A stretch of 64,000 nucleotides of DNA from Aestuariivita sp049276915 (GCF_049276915.1 NZ_JBASXK010000170.1:1-64000); one strand, 5' to 3'; shown: positions 40,911 to 49,152, numbered from the stretch's first letter. Made by a program: numbers and translations. The notes: generated from the letters alone by a model not told the origin.

Positions 40911-42839
40911 ATGTCAGACCGCCCCAAGACACCGCTGCTGGACCAGGTCACAAGACCTGCCGATCTCAAGCAGTTCAACGACAGCCAGCTGCGCCAGGTT
41001 GCGGATGAACTTCGTCGGGAGACGATTTCGGCCGTGTCGGTGACAGGTGGACATCTGGGCGCGGGCCTTGGTGTGGTTGAACTGACGGTGGCGCTGCATG
41101 CCGTCTTCGACACGCCGCGCGACAAGGTGATCTGGGATGTGGGGCACCAATGCTATCCGCACAAGATCCTGACCGGTCGGCGCGAGCGCATTCGCACGCT
41201 GCGCATGAAGGACGGTCTGAGCGGCTTCACCAAGCGGTCGGAATCGCCCTATGATCCGTTTGGCGCTGCGCATTCTTCCACGTCGATCTCGGCCGCTCTG
41301 GGCTTTGCTGTGGCGCGCGATCTGGGAGGCGTGACGCCCGAGGGTTTGGGCGACGCGATCGCGGTGATCGGTGATGGCGCGATGAGCGCAGGCATGGCCT
41401 TTGAGGCGATGAACAACGCCGGGCACCTCAAGAAACGCCTGATCGTTATCCTGAATGACAATGAGATGTCGATTGCGCCGCCGGTCGGGGCGCTGTCCTC
41501 CTATCTCTCGCGGCTTTATGCAGAAGAGCCGTTTCAGGAGCTTAAGGCCGCGGCCAAGGGCGCGGTGTCGTTACTGCCCGAGCCATTCCGCGAAGGGGCG
41601 CGGCGCGCCAAGGAAATGCTCAAGGGCATGGCCGTGGGCGGGACGCTGTTCGAAGAGCTTGGGTTTTCCTATCTCGGCCCCATCGACGGGCATGACATGG
41701 ACCAGTTGCTGCCTGTCCTGCGCACGGTCAAGGCGCGGGCAACGGGGCCGATCCTGATCCATGTGCTGACGAAGAAGGGCAAGGGCTATGCCCCGGCCGA
41801 GGCGGCGCGAGACAAGGGACATGCGACCGCAAGGTTCGATGTGCTGACAGGAGAGCAGAGCAAATCGCCATCAAACGCGCCGTCCTACACGCGCGTGTTT
41901 GCAGACAGCCTGGTGCAAGAAGCCGCGCTGGACGACAAGATCTGTGCCGTGACAGCAGCGATGCCCGACGGCACTGGCCTGAACCTGTTTGCGGAACGCT
42001 ATCCAAGCCGGTGTTTCGATGTCGGAATCGCCGAACAGCACGGCGTGACCTTTGCCGCAGCCCTGGCGGCGGGTGGCATGAAACCGTTTTGCACGATGTA
42101 TTCCACCTTTCTGCAGCGCGGATATGACCAGGTGGTCCACGATGTGGCGATCCAGCGCCTGCCGGTGCGCTTTGCCATCGACCGCGCCGGGCTGGTGGGG
42201 GCTGACGGGGCAACACATGCGGGCAGCTTTGACATTGCCTTTCTGGCCAACCTTCCGGGCTTTACCGTCATGGCAGCGGCGGATGAGGCCGAACTTGTGC
42301 ATATGGTGGCAACCGCAGCCGCACATGACGACGGCCCGATCGCCTTCCGCTTTCCGCGTGGAGAAGGCACCGGGGTCGATATGCCCGAACGTGGCGAACC
42401 ACTGGAGATCGGCAAGGGCCGCATGATCCGCCAGGGCAGCCGCGTTGCCATCCTGTCTTTTGGAACCCGCCTTTCAGAAGTGCTGAAGGCCTGCGAAGCG
42501 CTGGATGCCAAGGGAATCACGCCCACCGTGGCGGACGCCCGGTTTGCCAAACCGCTGGACAAGGATCTGATCCTTTCACTTGCAGCGGATCATGACGCGC
42601 TGATCACCATCGAAGAAGGTGCCGTGGGTGGCTTTGGCAGTCATGTGGCGCAACTTTTGTCCGACGAGGGCGTGTTTGATCACGGGCTGAAATTCCGATC
42701 GATGGTGCTGCCCGATATCTTCATTGATCAGGCCAGCCCAGAGGACATGTATGCGGTAGCCGGCATGAATGCCGCGGATATCGAGGCCAAGGTGCTGCAT
42801 GTATTGGGTGTGGCCCAGATCGCAGGAAAACGCGCCTGA
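40911..42839 (+). CDS. dxs: 1-deoxy-D-xylulose-5-phosphate synthase, housekeeping copy
   Basis: 642 aa, with the TPP site GDGAMSAGMAFEAMNNAG, NDNEMSIAPPVGALSSYL and FDVGIAEQHGVTFAAALAAGG. It follows ispA by 24 bp in the standard xseB-ispA-dxs housekeeping order. It differs from the PGC copy at 11405 by an insertion around GVTPEGLGDAIAV and by the C-terminal third. It has a GGAGG site at the end of the short ispA-dxs spacer. Confidence 0.95.
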   Translation: MSDRPKTPLLDQVTRPADLKQFNDSQLRQVADELRRETISAVSVTGGHLGAGLGVVELTVALHAVFDTPRDKVIWDVGHQCYPHKILTGRRERIRTLRMKDGLSGFTKRSESPYDPFGAAHSSTSISAALGFAVARDLGGVTPEGLGDAIAVIGDGAMSAGMAFEAMNNAGHLKKRLIVILNDNEMSIAPPVGALSSYLSRLYAEEPFQELKAAAKGAVSLLPEPFREGARRAKEMLKGMAVGGTLFEELGFSYLGPIDGHDMDQLLPVLRTVKARATGPILIHVLTKKGKGYAPAEAARDKGHATARFDVLTGEQSKSPSNAPSYTRVFADSLVQEAALDDKICAVTAAMPDGTGLNLFAERYPSRCFDVGIAEQHGVTFAAALAAGGMKPFCTMYSTFLQRGYDQVVHDVAIQRLPVRFAIDRAGLVGADGATHAGSFDIAFLANLPGFTVMAAADEAELVHMVATAAAHDDGPIAFRFPRGEGTGVDMPERGEPLEIGKGRMIRQGSRVAILSFGTRLSEVLKACEALDAKGITPTVADARFAKPLDKDLILSLAADHDALITIEEGAVGGFGSHVAQLLSDEGVFDHGLKFRSMVLPDIFIDQASPEDMYAVAGMNAADIEAKVLHVLGVAQIAGKRA

Positions 42840-43019
42840 CGCCGCTGCGCCAGAGTGGTCCGGCTGCCTCTTTCAAATCGGTCCAGAGACTTTCACAAGC
42901 GCGGGTTTGAAAAAACTCAGGTCGACTGCGCAGTGGCGGGCCAAAATTCGTTGCGCTTCGATCGTTTGAAGATACTCTTTCGACATTGAACAATTTTTTT
43001 ATGTGCGAAGGAAACTCCC
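42840..43019 (+). promoter_or_regulatory. spacer with a possible promoter for the 43020 gene
   Basis: A possible sigma-70 promoter is TTGAAG (42966-42971), 17 bp, AACAAT (42989-42994), followed by a T-run. GAAGGA at 43007-43012 is a good ribosome-binding site for the GTG at 43020. The sequence is notably more AT-rich than its neighbours. No further gene was found in the 180 bp. Confidence 0.4.
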
Positions 43020-43625
43020 GTGTCGAAAGCAGAAGAAGCCTTGAACAAGGCAAAAAGTGCCTATTTGAATCGGAAAATGGATCAAAAGACGTTCAACGCG
43101 GTTTTGAAGAAGGTGCAACCCGCGCTGCAAGCCGAAGGTAAAGCAATTGATATGGCGCGCATTCTGCGATGGCAGGAAATGCGGGCCAAAATGGTAAAGT
43201 CAATCATTGACGAGTGCGACGTGGCCACCCTGGACAGCAAAACCTGGAAGCTGATCAAGAAAGAGGCCGGCATCAAGAAATCCAAGTTCCTGCAGAAATC
43301 CGATGCGGATGTGTCAAAGTACCTGTCGGCCTATCAGAAGGCGCATGGCAAGTTCGTGAAAGAAATGGGCGAACCGGTCGGGCGCGCTGTGATCGCATGT
43401 CGCGAGATGCTGGTCGCGAACAAGAAACTTCAGGACTCGTTCGACAAGTTCCTCGGTTCCAAGGAATTCAAGACGGAACTGGCCAAGGATCTGCAAGCGT
43501 CGTGCCAGCAGATGAAGAAAACACTTGTCTCGCAGTTCGAGATGCTTCGCGATTATGCCACGGATAGCGAAAAAGAGGCCAAGCAGCTCGAAGCGACCTT
43601 CGATCAGTTCATCTTGACCAGCTAA
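43020..43625 (+). CDS. hypothetical lysine-rich helical protein
   Basis: 201 aa, GTG start with a GAAGGA ribosome-binding site. I do not recognise a family. It is rich in Lys, Glu, Gln and Ala, has no signal peptide or membrane segment, and contains long amphipathic helical stretches (MSKAEEALNKAKSAYLNRKM; FVKEMGEPVGRAVIACREML; ending KEAKQLEATFDQFILTS), so a coiled-coil or helical-bundle protein is likely. Codon use (many AAG/AAA, few GCG/CGC runs) is less GC-biased than the flanking genes. It stands alone between dxs and convergent dddP. It could be a phasin-like or cytoskeletal-associated protein, but that is a guess. Confidence 0.75.
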   Translation: MSKAEEALNKAKSAYLNRKMDQKTFNAVLKKVQPALQAEGKAIDMARILRWQEMRAKMVKSIIDECDVATLDSKTWKLIKKEAGIKKSKFLQKSDADVSKYLSAYQKAHGKFVKEMGEPVGRAVIACREMLVANKKLQDSFDKFLGSKEFKTELAKDLQASCQQMKKTLVSQFEMLRDYATDSEKEAKQLEATFDQFILTS

Positions 43626-43662
43626 TCCGGTTATCAGGGCAGCGCCTGCAGCCTTCGGGCCG

Positions 43663-45006
43663 CTAGGCGTTGCCCATCAGCGCCGCATCGAACGGATAGG
43701 TCGTCAGGTTCTCGTATCCGTCTTCGGTAATCAGCACCTGATCTTCCAGCTTGATCGAGAACCCGCCGCCCTCTTCACTGACAAGCGCCTCGACACACAA
43801 GACCATGCCCGGCTCTAGCGGATAGTCGAACGCACCTTCGACCGCCTTGTCGGCATAGGCCACCAAAGGCCATTCGTCACACAGGCCCACCCCGTGCATC
43901 AGGCAGCCGTATTTCTGGTTCATGAACCTGTCGTCCAGCTTGTGGCAATTGGCCGTCAACTCGGGGATCGTCACGCCCGGTTTCAGCATCTCCATATTGG
44001 TCATGATATGCTCATGCGCGTGACGCATCGCATAGACCATCTCACTGCTGGGCTTCTGGTCACCAATCCACCAGGTCCGTGAAATATCGATGCAGAACCC
44101 ATAACTGCCGATCAGGTCGGTATCAAAGGCCACGATCTCGTTGTTCTGAACGATCCGGGGACCACATTCCTGGAACCACGGATTTGTCCGCTGACCCGAC
44201 GCCAGCAGCCGCGTTTCGATCCATTCACCACCGCGCCGGATGTTTTCGGCATGCAACACAGCCCAGATGTCATCTTCGGAGATGGTGCCACCGGGAACCT
44301 GGGCGCGCGAGAAATCCTCCATCGCGCGCACTGCGGTTTCACAGGCGTGATTGGCGCATCGCATCGCCAGAATTTCGTCCGGACCCTTCACCGAACGCGC
44401 CTTTTCCGTGACCTCTTCACCTTCCATGATCTCGAAACCCACGGCTTCGAGAGCACGCGCGCCATGCAGCATGATCTTGTCCACCGCCAGACGCGTGTTG
44501 CCAGGCGCATGGGCGCGCAGAAGATCGGCCACTTCGGCGGCAAAGCTTGAACTGTCCTGCAATACCTTGTCGCCGCTGGAGAAATAAAACATCGACGCGC
44601 CCGAACGTTGTTCACGCACCAACGGATTGAATGCGCTCAGGAAGGGCGAATTCTTGTAATCCCAGATCACCATGTACCCATCCGCACACAGCAGAACGGC
44701 CCGGAACGGGTTATGGGTGTTCCAAAGCTGCATATTGGTGCTGTCGGTGGCATAGCGGATGTTGAGCGGGTCGAACATCAACAGGCCGGCATAGCCGCGA
44801 TCGACGATATGCTGGGTCAGACGTGTCCAGCGAAACCTGCGCATCTCTTCGAGATTGGGGAGTGTCAGACCGGCCGCATCCCATTCGCGAAAGGCCAGTT
44901 GCGTGGGCCCGATCTCGATACGATCATTGTCGTTCGGAGTGCCATCACCCAGAACGGCTCCCTGTGTCGGGTCGATCTTGCGGGTGTCGCGGTAATGCGT
45001 GTTCAT
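43663..45006 (-). CDS. dddP: dimethylsulfoniopropionate lyase DddP
   Basis: 447 aa M24-metallopeptidase-fold protein that cleaves DMSP to acrylate and dimethylsulfide. The start MNTHYRDTRKIDPTQGAVLGDG at 45006 has an AAGAGGAG ribosome-binding site. With that start the six metal ligands known for DddP fall at their published numbers: Asp295, Asp297, Asp307, His371, Glu406 and Glu421, and the proposed catalytic base at Asp377. This separates it from prolidases and creatinases of the same fold. It appears monocistronic; no acrylate-utilisation gene (acuI, prpE) is adjacent. Confidence 0.95.
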   Translation of the reverse strand: MNTHYRDTRKIDPTQGAVLGDGTPNDNDRIEIGPTQLAFREWDAAGLTLPNLEEMRRFRWTRLTQHIVDRGYAGLLMFDPLNIRYATDSTNMQLWNTHNPFRAVLLCADGYMVIWDYKNSPFLSAFNPLVREQRSGASMFYFSSGDKVLQDSSSFAAEVADLLRAHAPGNTRLAVDKIMLHGARALEAVGFEIMEGEEVTEKARSVKGPDEILAMRCANHACETAVRAMEDFSRAQVPGGTISEDDIWAVLHAENIRRGGEWIETRLLASGQRTNPWFQECGPRIVQNNEIVAFDTDLIGSYGFCIDISRTWWIGDQKPSSEMVYAMRHAHEHIMTNMEMLKPGVTIPELTANCHKLDDRFMNQKYGCLMHGVGLCDEWPLVAYADKAVEGAFDYPLEPGMVLCVEALVSEEGGGFSIKLEDQVLITEDGYENLTTYPFDAALMGNA

Positions 45007-45207
45007 CACTAAGCTCCTCTTGCACTGCTCAAGGCTAACCGGGCATTTCAGTGTCAAACCGAAGAAAAACGACGCGTTCTTGCGTCGCATTCTGACTGGG
45101 ATTGCAGGCTTTCCGGGGATTCAGGCTTTGGATCGCCCCCAAAAGCCGCTTGGCAGGCAGAGGGAAGGTTTCATAGGTTCGGGGCGCAACAGGAAGGCAC
45201 GGACAAG

Positions 45208-45996
45208 ATGAATGACGCCAGCGCCCCAGCGCGCGCACCGATTTGCCAAACCCGGATTCCGTTCGATGTCACACCGCGCAGCCTGCCGGGAATTCGGCCA
45301 CTGCAGGCCGATGACTGGCTTATGGTGGACGAAGCTTTTGGCGCGCAGATGGCCTATCGGTCCGAACTGTTGAAAGCGCGTCGCTCAGATGTGCTGAGCC
45401 TGCAGGACAGCGCGCGGCCTGCCGCCGAAGAATTGCTTGCGACAACCCTGGCCCTGTTGCGCGCGACGCCTGAGCGGGGCTACCGGGTCAGCGACAGCAC
45501 CGTGACGCGCCCTGATGGTCTGGCCATCACGCTGCAGCCCGGCGATCCATTGGGCACCCTGGGTCAGCTTGTGCAGGAAGACCTCTGCATTCTGGAAAAA
45601 CGCGGGCAAGAGCATGTGCTGACCGGTGCCGTGCTTTGCTTTCCGGCAAGCTGGCGTCTGGACGAGAAATTCGGACGACCCATGACGGTGATCCACGCAC
45701 CCGTGCCCAGCTATGACAGCGGTATCAGCCGCCGCGTGCAGCGCCTGTTTGATGGTGTGCAACTGGGCAAACCGCTCTGGCGCTTCAATCGGTTGTGGTA
45801 CGTGGATGCAGAGTTGTATCAACCCAGATCCGAGAACGGCCCGCCCCGCCCCCGGCCGGGCAAAACAGGCCCGCGGTTTTTCCGGTGTGAAAAGCAATCC
45901 ATCTTCCGCCTGCCCCGGACCCAAGCCGTGATCTTTTCGATCCACACGTTCGTTCTGTCAGAACAGGACGCCCCGCCCGAAGCGTTTCAAGATTAA
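45208..45996 (+). CDS. heme-dependent oxidative N-demethylase family protein (DUF3445)
   Basis: 262 aa cytosolic protein of the DUF3445/HODM family, which includes the DmmA subunit of dimethylamine monooxygenase in roseobacters. Recognisable blocks are LGQLVQEDLCILEK, LTGAVLCFPASWRLDEKFGRPMTVIHAPVP and FRCEKQSIFRLPRTQAVIFSIHTFVL. The reductase and ferredoxin-like partner genes (DmmB/C type) are not adjacent, so it may be an orphan catalytic subunit or a paralogue with another amine substrate. Its stop overlaps the convergent transglycosylase stop by 4 bp. Confidence 0.8.
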   Translation: MNDASAPARAPICQTRIPFDVTPRSLPGIRPLQADDWLMVDEAFGAQMAYRSELLKARRSDVLSLQDSARPAAEELLATTLALLRATPERGYRVSDSTVTRPDGLAITLQPGDPLGTLGQLVQEDLCILEKRGQEHVLTGAVLCFPASWRLDEKFGRPMTVIHAPVPSYDSGISRRVQRLFDGVQLGKPLWRFNRLWYVDAELYQPRSENGPPRPRPGKTGPRFFRCEKQSIFRLPRTQAVIFSIHTFVLSEQDAPPEAFQD

Positions 45997-46793
45997 CCGT
46001 CGATCTGTTTTGCCATGATCGCGATGGCCTGCTGATAGACGGTCGCTACATTCCATTGCTTGATCGCGGCGAAATTCGGCTCGCCTTCCTGATACCCGCG
46101 CCCGGGGATCCAGCCCTTCTGGCGCAGATAATTGGCGGTGGAGGCCAGCGCATCGCTCTGGTCATAGAAATCAACCTTGCCATCGCCGTTGGCATCCACG
46201 CCATAGGTCATCGCATTGCCGGGCAGGAATTGCGTATGGCCCAGTTCTCCGTGTTTTGCGCCCCGGGTGTCTCCGGTGATCGTTCCCTGATCGACAAGCA
46301 GCAGCGCACCGATGGCGTGGGGCCGGAAGAACTCGGCCCGGCGACAATCAAAGGTGAGCGTGACAATGGCCGACACGATCTGGCTATCGCCCATGAATCC
46401 GCCAAAGGCGGTCTCCATGCCATGAATGGCAATCAGAACACCGGCGGGCACGCCATATTGCCGCTCGAGGGCTGCATAGAATTCCGGATTGCGCGCTTTG
46501 CGCTTCTTGCCCTGCGCCACAATGGTGGCAGAGCCGCGCAGTTCCATGAACTTGTCGAGGCTATAGCGGAAGGATTTCTGGTTGCGGTCCGCAGAAATGG
46601 TGCGCGAGGCATATTGCGCCTGGGACAGGGCCTGCAATCCGCGCGCCTGGACCCCCTGCGTGCGCGCATAGGCGGCAAAGTCGGATTTCCATGTCTCGAA
46701 CCCCGCCGATGTATTGCCGCAGCTGAGCGCATGCGCGCCCCCGGCCATCATCACAAGAGACATCGCTACCGCAAGGACATGTGCGCGCATCAT
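45993..46793 (-). CDS. lytic murein transglycosylase (MltB-like)
   Basis: 266 aa secreted protein with a signal peptide (MRAHVLAVAMSLVMMAGGAHA, cleavage near residue 23) and no lipobox. The SLT-type catalytic region reads LIAIHGMETAFGGFMGDSQIVSAI, with the catalytic Glu in HGMETAFG, then GEIGHTQFLPGNAMTYGVDANGDGKVDFYDQSDALASTANYLRQKGW in variant form (GELGHTQF). Two adjacent ATGs exist (46793, 46790), both after GGAG. It cuts peptidoglycan in the periplasm. Convergent with the DUF3445 gene. Confidence 0.87.
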   Translation of the reverse strand: MMRAHVLAVAMSLVMMAGGAHALSCGNTSAGFETWKSDFAAYARTQGVQARGLQALSQAQYASRTISADRNQKSFRYSLDKFMELRGSATIVAQGKKRKARNPEFYAALERQYGVPAGVLIAIHGMETAFGGFMGDSQIVSAIVTLTFDCRRAEFFRPHAIGALLLVDQGTITGDTRGAKHGELGHTQFLPGNAMTYGVDANGDGKVDFYDQSDALASTANYLRQKGWIPGRGYQEGEPNFAAIKQWNVATVYQQAIAIMAKQIDG

Positions 46794-46845
46794 TTCACTC
46801 CGAACCACTCAGACACGATCAGAATGACCCGGACAGGTCCGCCGA

Positions 46846-47700
46846 TCAATCCTCTTGCGCCAAGAGAGCCGCAAGCCCCGCACGATAATCCGGATAGATC
46901 AGCCGCACGCCCAACTCATCCTTGATCAGGTCGTTGCGCACACGCTTGCTCTCGGCATAAAAACTGCGCGCCATGGGTGTCATATCCGCCTCGTCAAAGG
47001 CGACGGCGGGGGGTGCCGGCACATCAAGCAACAGCGCTGCATGGGCGATGACATCCTCGGGCGGTGCCGGATCATCGTCACACAGGTTATAGACCGCTCC
47101 GGGGTGGGGACGGTGGATCGAGGCATGCAGCACCTGCGCGATATCATCGACATGGATACGGCTGAAGACCTGGCCCTCCTTGATGATGCGCCGCGCCGAG
47201 CCGTCGCGCACCTTTGCAAATGGCCCGCGACCGGGGCCATAGATCCCGGCCAGACGAAACACATGCAAGGGCAAACCGGGAATCGCCTGCCAGGCCTGTT
47301 CCGCATCCTTGCGCCACTGCCCGCGTCGGGTCGAGGGCGTCAGGGGCGTGGTCTCATCGACCCAGCCGCCCTGGTGGTCGCCATAGACACCCGTGGTCGA
47401 GAGATAGCCCGCCCATTCAAGCCGTGAGGCGGCCGCCGCAATCTGATCGCCAAAAGCGGCCAGAACCGGATCGCCTTCTTCGCTGGGCCCGGCAGAGATC
47501 AGGATATGGCTGGCCTGCGCCAATGCGGCCTCGCAGTCCGGGCCGGGAAACAGCAGCGGGATCACTCCGCTTTCCCGAATCGCCTCGGCCTTGGCGGGCG
47601 CGCGCGTGGTGCCATAGATCGTCCAGCCCTCGGGCAGCAACCGGCGCGCCAGTGCCCGAGCAGAATAGCCGTGTCCGAATGAAAGCAATGTCTTGGCCAT
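46846..47700 (-). CDS. NAD-dependent epimerase/dehydratase-like (extended SDR) protein
   Basis: 284 aa. The start MAKTLLSFGHGYSARALARRLL at 47700 gives the nucleotide-binding G-x-G-x-x-A motif (GHGYSARAL). It has LSTTGVYGDHQGGWVDE (the extended-SDR Tyr region) and HVFRLAGIYGPGRGPF and HVDDIAQVLHASI, typical of YeeZ/GalE-like proteins. Substrate unknown. It is divergent from paaA across a 108-bp control region. An in-frame extension upstream into paaA is rejected. Confidence 0.82.
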   Translation of the reverse strand: MAKTLLSFGHGYSARALARRLLPEGWTIYGTTRAPAKAEAIRESGVIPLLFPGPDCEAALAQASHILISAGPSEEGDPVLAAFGDQIAAAASRLEWAGYLSTTGVYGDHQGGWVDETTPLTPSTRRGQWRKDAEQAWQAIPGLPLHVFRLAGIYGPGRGPFAKVRDGSARRIIKEGQVFSRIHVDDIAQVLHASIHRPHPGAVYNLCDDDPAPPEDVIAHAALLLDVPAPPAVAFDEADMTPMARSFYAESKRVRNDLIKDELGVRLIYPDYRAGLAALLAQED

Positions 47701-47735
47701 GGCCTTTGATGCTCTGCCAGCAGACGCAGCGCAAG

Positions 47736-47773
47736 TGTTACAAAAATCATTTGCCATGACGTTTTTTGTAACA
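47736..47773. promoter_or_regulatory. inverted-repeat operator in the paaA control region
   Basis: TGTTACAAAAA (47736-47746) and TTTTTGTAACA (47763-47773) form a perfect 11-bp inverted repeat with a 16-bp spacer. The left arm lies just upstream of a -35 element and the right arm ends where the -10 starts, as expected for a repressor site. A PaaR-type repressor responsive to phenylacetyl-CoA is the natural candidate, but no such gene is in the window. Confidence 0.65.
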
Positions 47774-47779
47774 TATATT
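47751..47779 (+). promoter_or_regulatory. paaA sigma-70 promoter
   Basis: TTGCCA (47751-47756), 17-bp spacer, TATATT (47774-47779), followed 30 bp on by paaA at 47809 with a strong GGAGGA site at 47794-47799. The spacer overlaps the right arm of the inverted repeat. Confidence 0.65.
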
Positions 47780-47808
47780 TTCAGCACCGGTTTGGAGGAG
47801 CCCTCACG

Positions 47809-48792
47809 ATGTATAGCCAAGGCCTGATCGGCGCCGATGGGCGCACGGATGAAACCCCCGAATTCCTTGAGGCGTTCCAGAAACGCATCGACGCCGAAGA
47901 AAAGATCGAGCCCAATGACGCGATGCCAGAAGGATATCGCCGCACATTGGTGCGCCAGATCGGCCAGCACGCCCATTCCGAAATCGTCGGCATGCTGCCC
48001 GAGGGCAACTGGATCACCCGCGCGCCCTCTCTGCGCCGCAAGGCCGCTTTGCTGGCCAAGGTGCAGGATGAAGGCGGGCATGGCCTGTATCTTTATGCCG
48101 CCGCCGAAACCCTGGGTGTCAGCCGCAAGGACATGACCGAAGAGTTGCTGGACGGGCGCGCGAAATACTCGTCGATCTTCAACTATCCCACCTTGTCATG
48201 GGCCGATATCGGCACGATCGGCTGGCTGGTGGATGGCGCGGCGATCATGAACCAGATCCCCCTGTGCCGCTGTTCCTATGGCCCCTATGCCCGCGCGATG
48301 ATCCGCGTGTGCAAGGAGGAAAGCTTCCACCAGCGCCAGGGCTATGAGATCGTCATGACGCTGGCGCAAGGCACGCCTGAACAAAAGGCGATGGCACAAG
48401 ACAGCCTCAATCGCTGGTGGTGGCCCTCGATCATGATGTTTGGTCCCCATGATGGGGATTCGGTGCATGGCGATCAGTCGATGGCATGGAAGATCAAACG
48501 GTTCTCCAATGATGAGCTGAGACAGAAATTCATCGATGCGACCGTGCCCCAGGCCGAATACCTGGGTCTGACGATCCCTGATCCTGATCTGAAGTGGAAC
48601 GAGGACAAGGGTGGCTATGATCACGGGCCCATCGACTGGGACGAGTTCTGGCGCGTCGTGAAGGGTCATGGCCCGATGGCGAAGGACCGGATCAAGGCGC
48701 GCAAGGCGGCCTGGGACGAGGGAGCCTGGGTGCGCGAAGCCGCTCTGGCCCATGCCGAGAAACGCCGCGCGCGCAAACTGGCCGCAGAGTAG
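47809..48792 (+). CDS. paaA: phenylacetyl-CoA epoxidase subunit PaaA
   Basis: 327 aa catalytic di-iron subunit of the 1,2-phenylacetyl-CoA epoxidase, which opens aerobic phenylacetate degradation. The carboxylate-bridged di-iron ligands lie in KVQDEGGHGLYLY and VCKEESFHQRQGYEIV (E-x-x-H pairs). The order paaABCDE that follows is standard. The downstream ring-opening and beta-oxidation genes (paaG, paaZ, paaJ, paaH, paaK) are not here, so the pathway is split. Confidence 0.97.
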   Translation: MYSQGLIGADGRTDETPEFLEAFQKRIDAEEKIEPNDAMPEGYRRTLVRQIGQHAHSEIVGMLPEGNWITRAPSLRRKAALLAKVQDEGGHGLYLYAAAETLGVSRKDMTEELLDGRAKYSSIFNYPTLSWADIGTIGWLVDGAAIMNQIPLCRCSYGPYARAMIRVCKEESFHQRQGYEIVMTLAQGTPEQKAMAQDSLNRWWWPSIMMFGPHDGDSVHGDQSMAWKIKRFSNDELRQKFIDATVPQAEYLGLTIPDPDLKWNEDKGGYDHGPIDWDEFWRVVKGHGPMAKDRIKARKAAWDEGAWVREAALAHAEKRRARKLAAE

Positions 48793-48803
48793 ACGTCACA
48801 TGC

Positions 48804-48834
48804 GGGAGCGAGGGGTACGCCCCCTCGCGCTCCC
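48804..48834 (+). other. hairpin in the paaA-paaB spacer
   Basis: GGGAGCG+AGGGG (48804-48815) pairs with CCCCT and CGCTCCC (48821-48834), a 12-bp GC-rich stem with a 2-nt bulge and loop TACGC. It is followed 7 bp on by TATTTTC. It resembles a weak terminator or attenuator inside the operon. Confidence 0.55.
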
Positions 48835-48840
48835 CAGGAA

Positions 48841-48859
48841 TATTTTCAGCAAGATGAAG
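48841..48859 (+). repeat. short intergenic repeat, type B copy 2
   Basis: TATTTTCAGCAAGATGAAG, 18 of 19 positions identical to 27065-27083. It runs directly into the paaB ribosome-binding site (GAAGGAG). The first 11 bases also recur at 47776-47786 upstream of paaA. Confidence 0.55.
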
Positions 48860-48870
48860 GAGAGGGTCTC

Positions 48871-49152
48871 ATGACCGGTGAAGTGCCCCTTTGGGAAGTG
48901 TTTATCCGCCCACGCAATGGCCTGGCCCACAAGCATGTGGGATCCATCCATGCCGCGGACGAAGTCATGGCCCTGCAGGCCGCGCGCGATGTCTATACCC
49001 GTCGCGGTGAAGGCAATTCGATCTGGGTGGTGCCCTCTGTGGCCATCACCGCAAGCGATCCGGATCAGGCGGGCGAGAATTTTGAGCCCGGTGAGAAAAT
49101 CTATCGCCATCCGACATTCTATGACATTCCCGATGAAGTGGGACATATGTGA
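48871..49152 (+). CDS. paaB: phenylacetyl-CoA epoxidase subunit PaaB
   Basis: 93 aa, full family length. It begins TGEVPLWEVFIRPRNGLAHKHVGSIHAADEVMALQAARDVYTRRGEGNSIWVV, the conserved PaaB core. PaaB bridges the PaaAC heterodimers. The stop overlaps the paaC ATG (TGATG). Confidence 0.96.
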   Translation: MTGEVPLWEVFIRPRNGLAHKHVGSIHAADEVMALQAARDVYTRRGEGNSIWVVPSVAITASDPDQAGENFEPGEKIYRHPTFYDIPDEVGHM

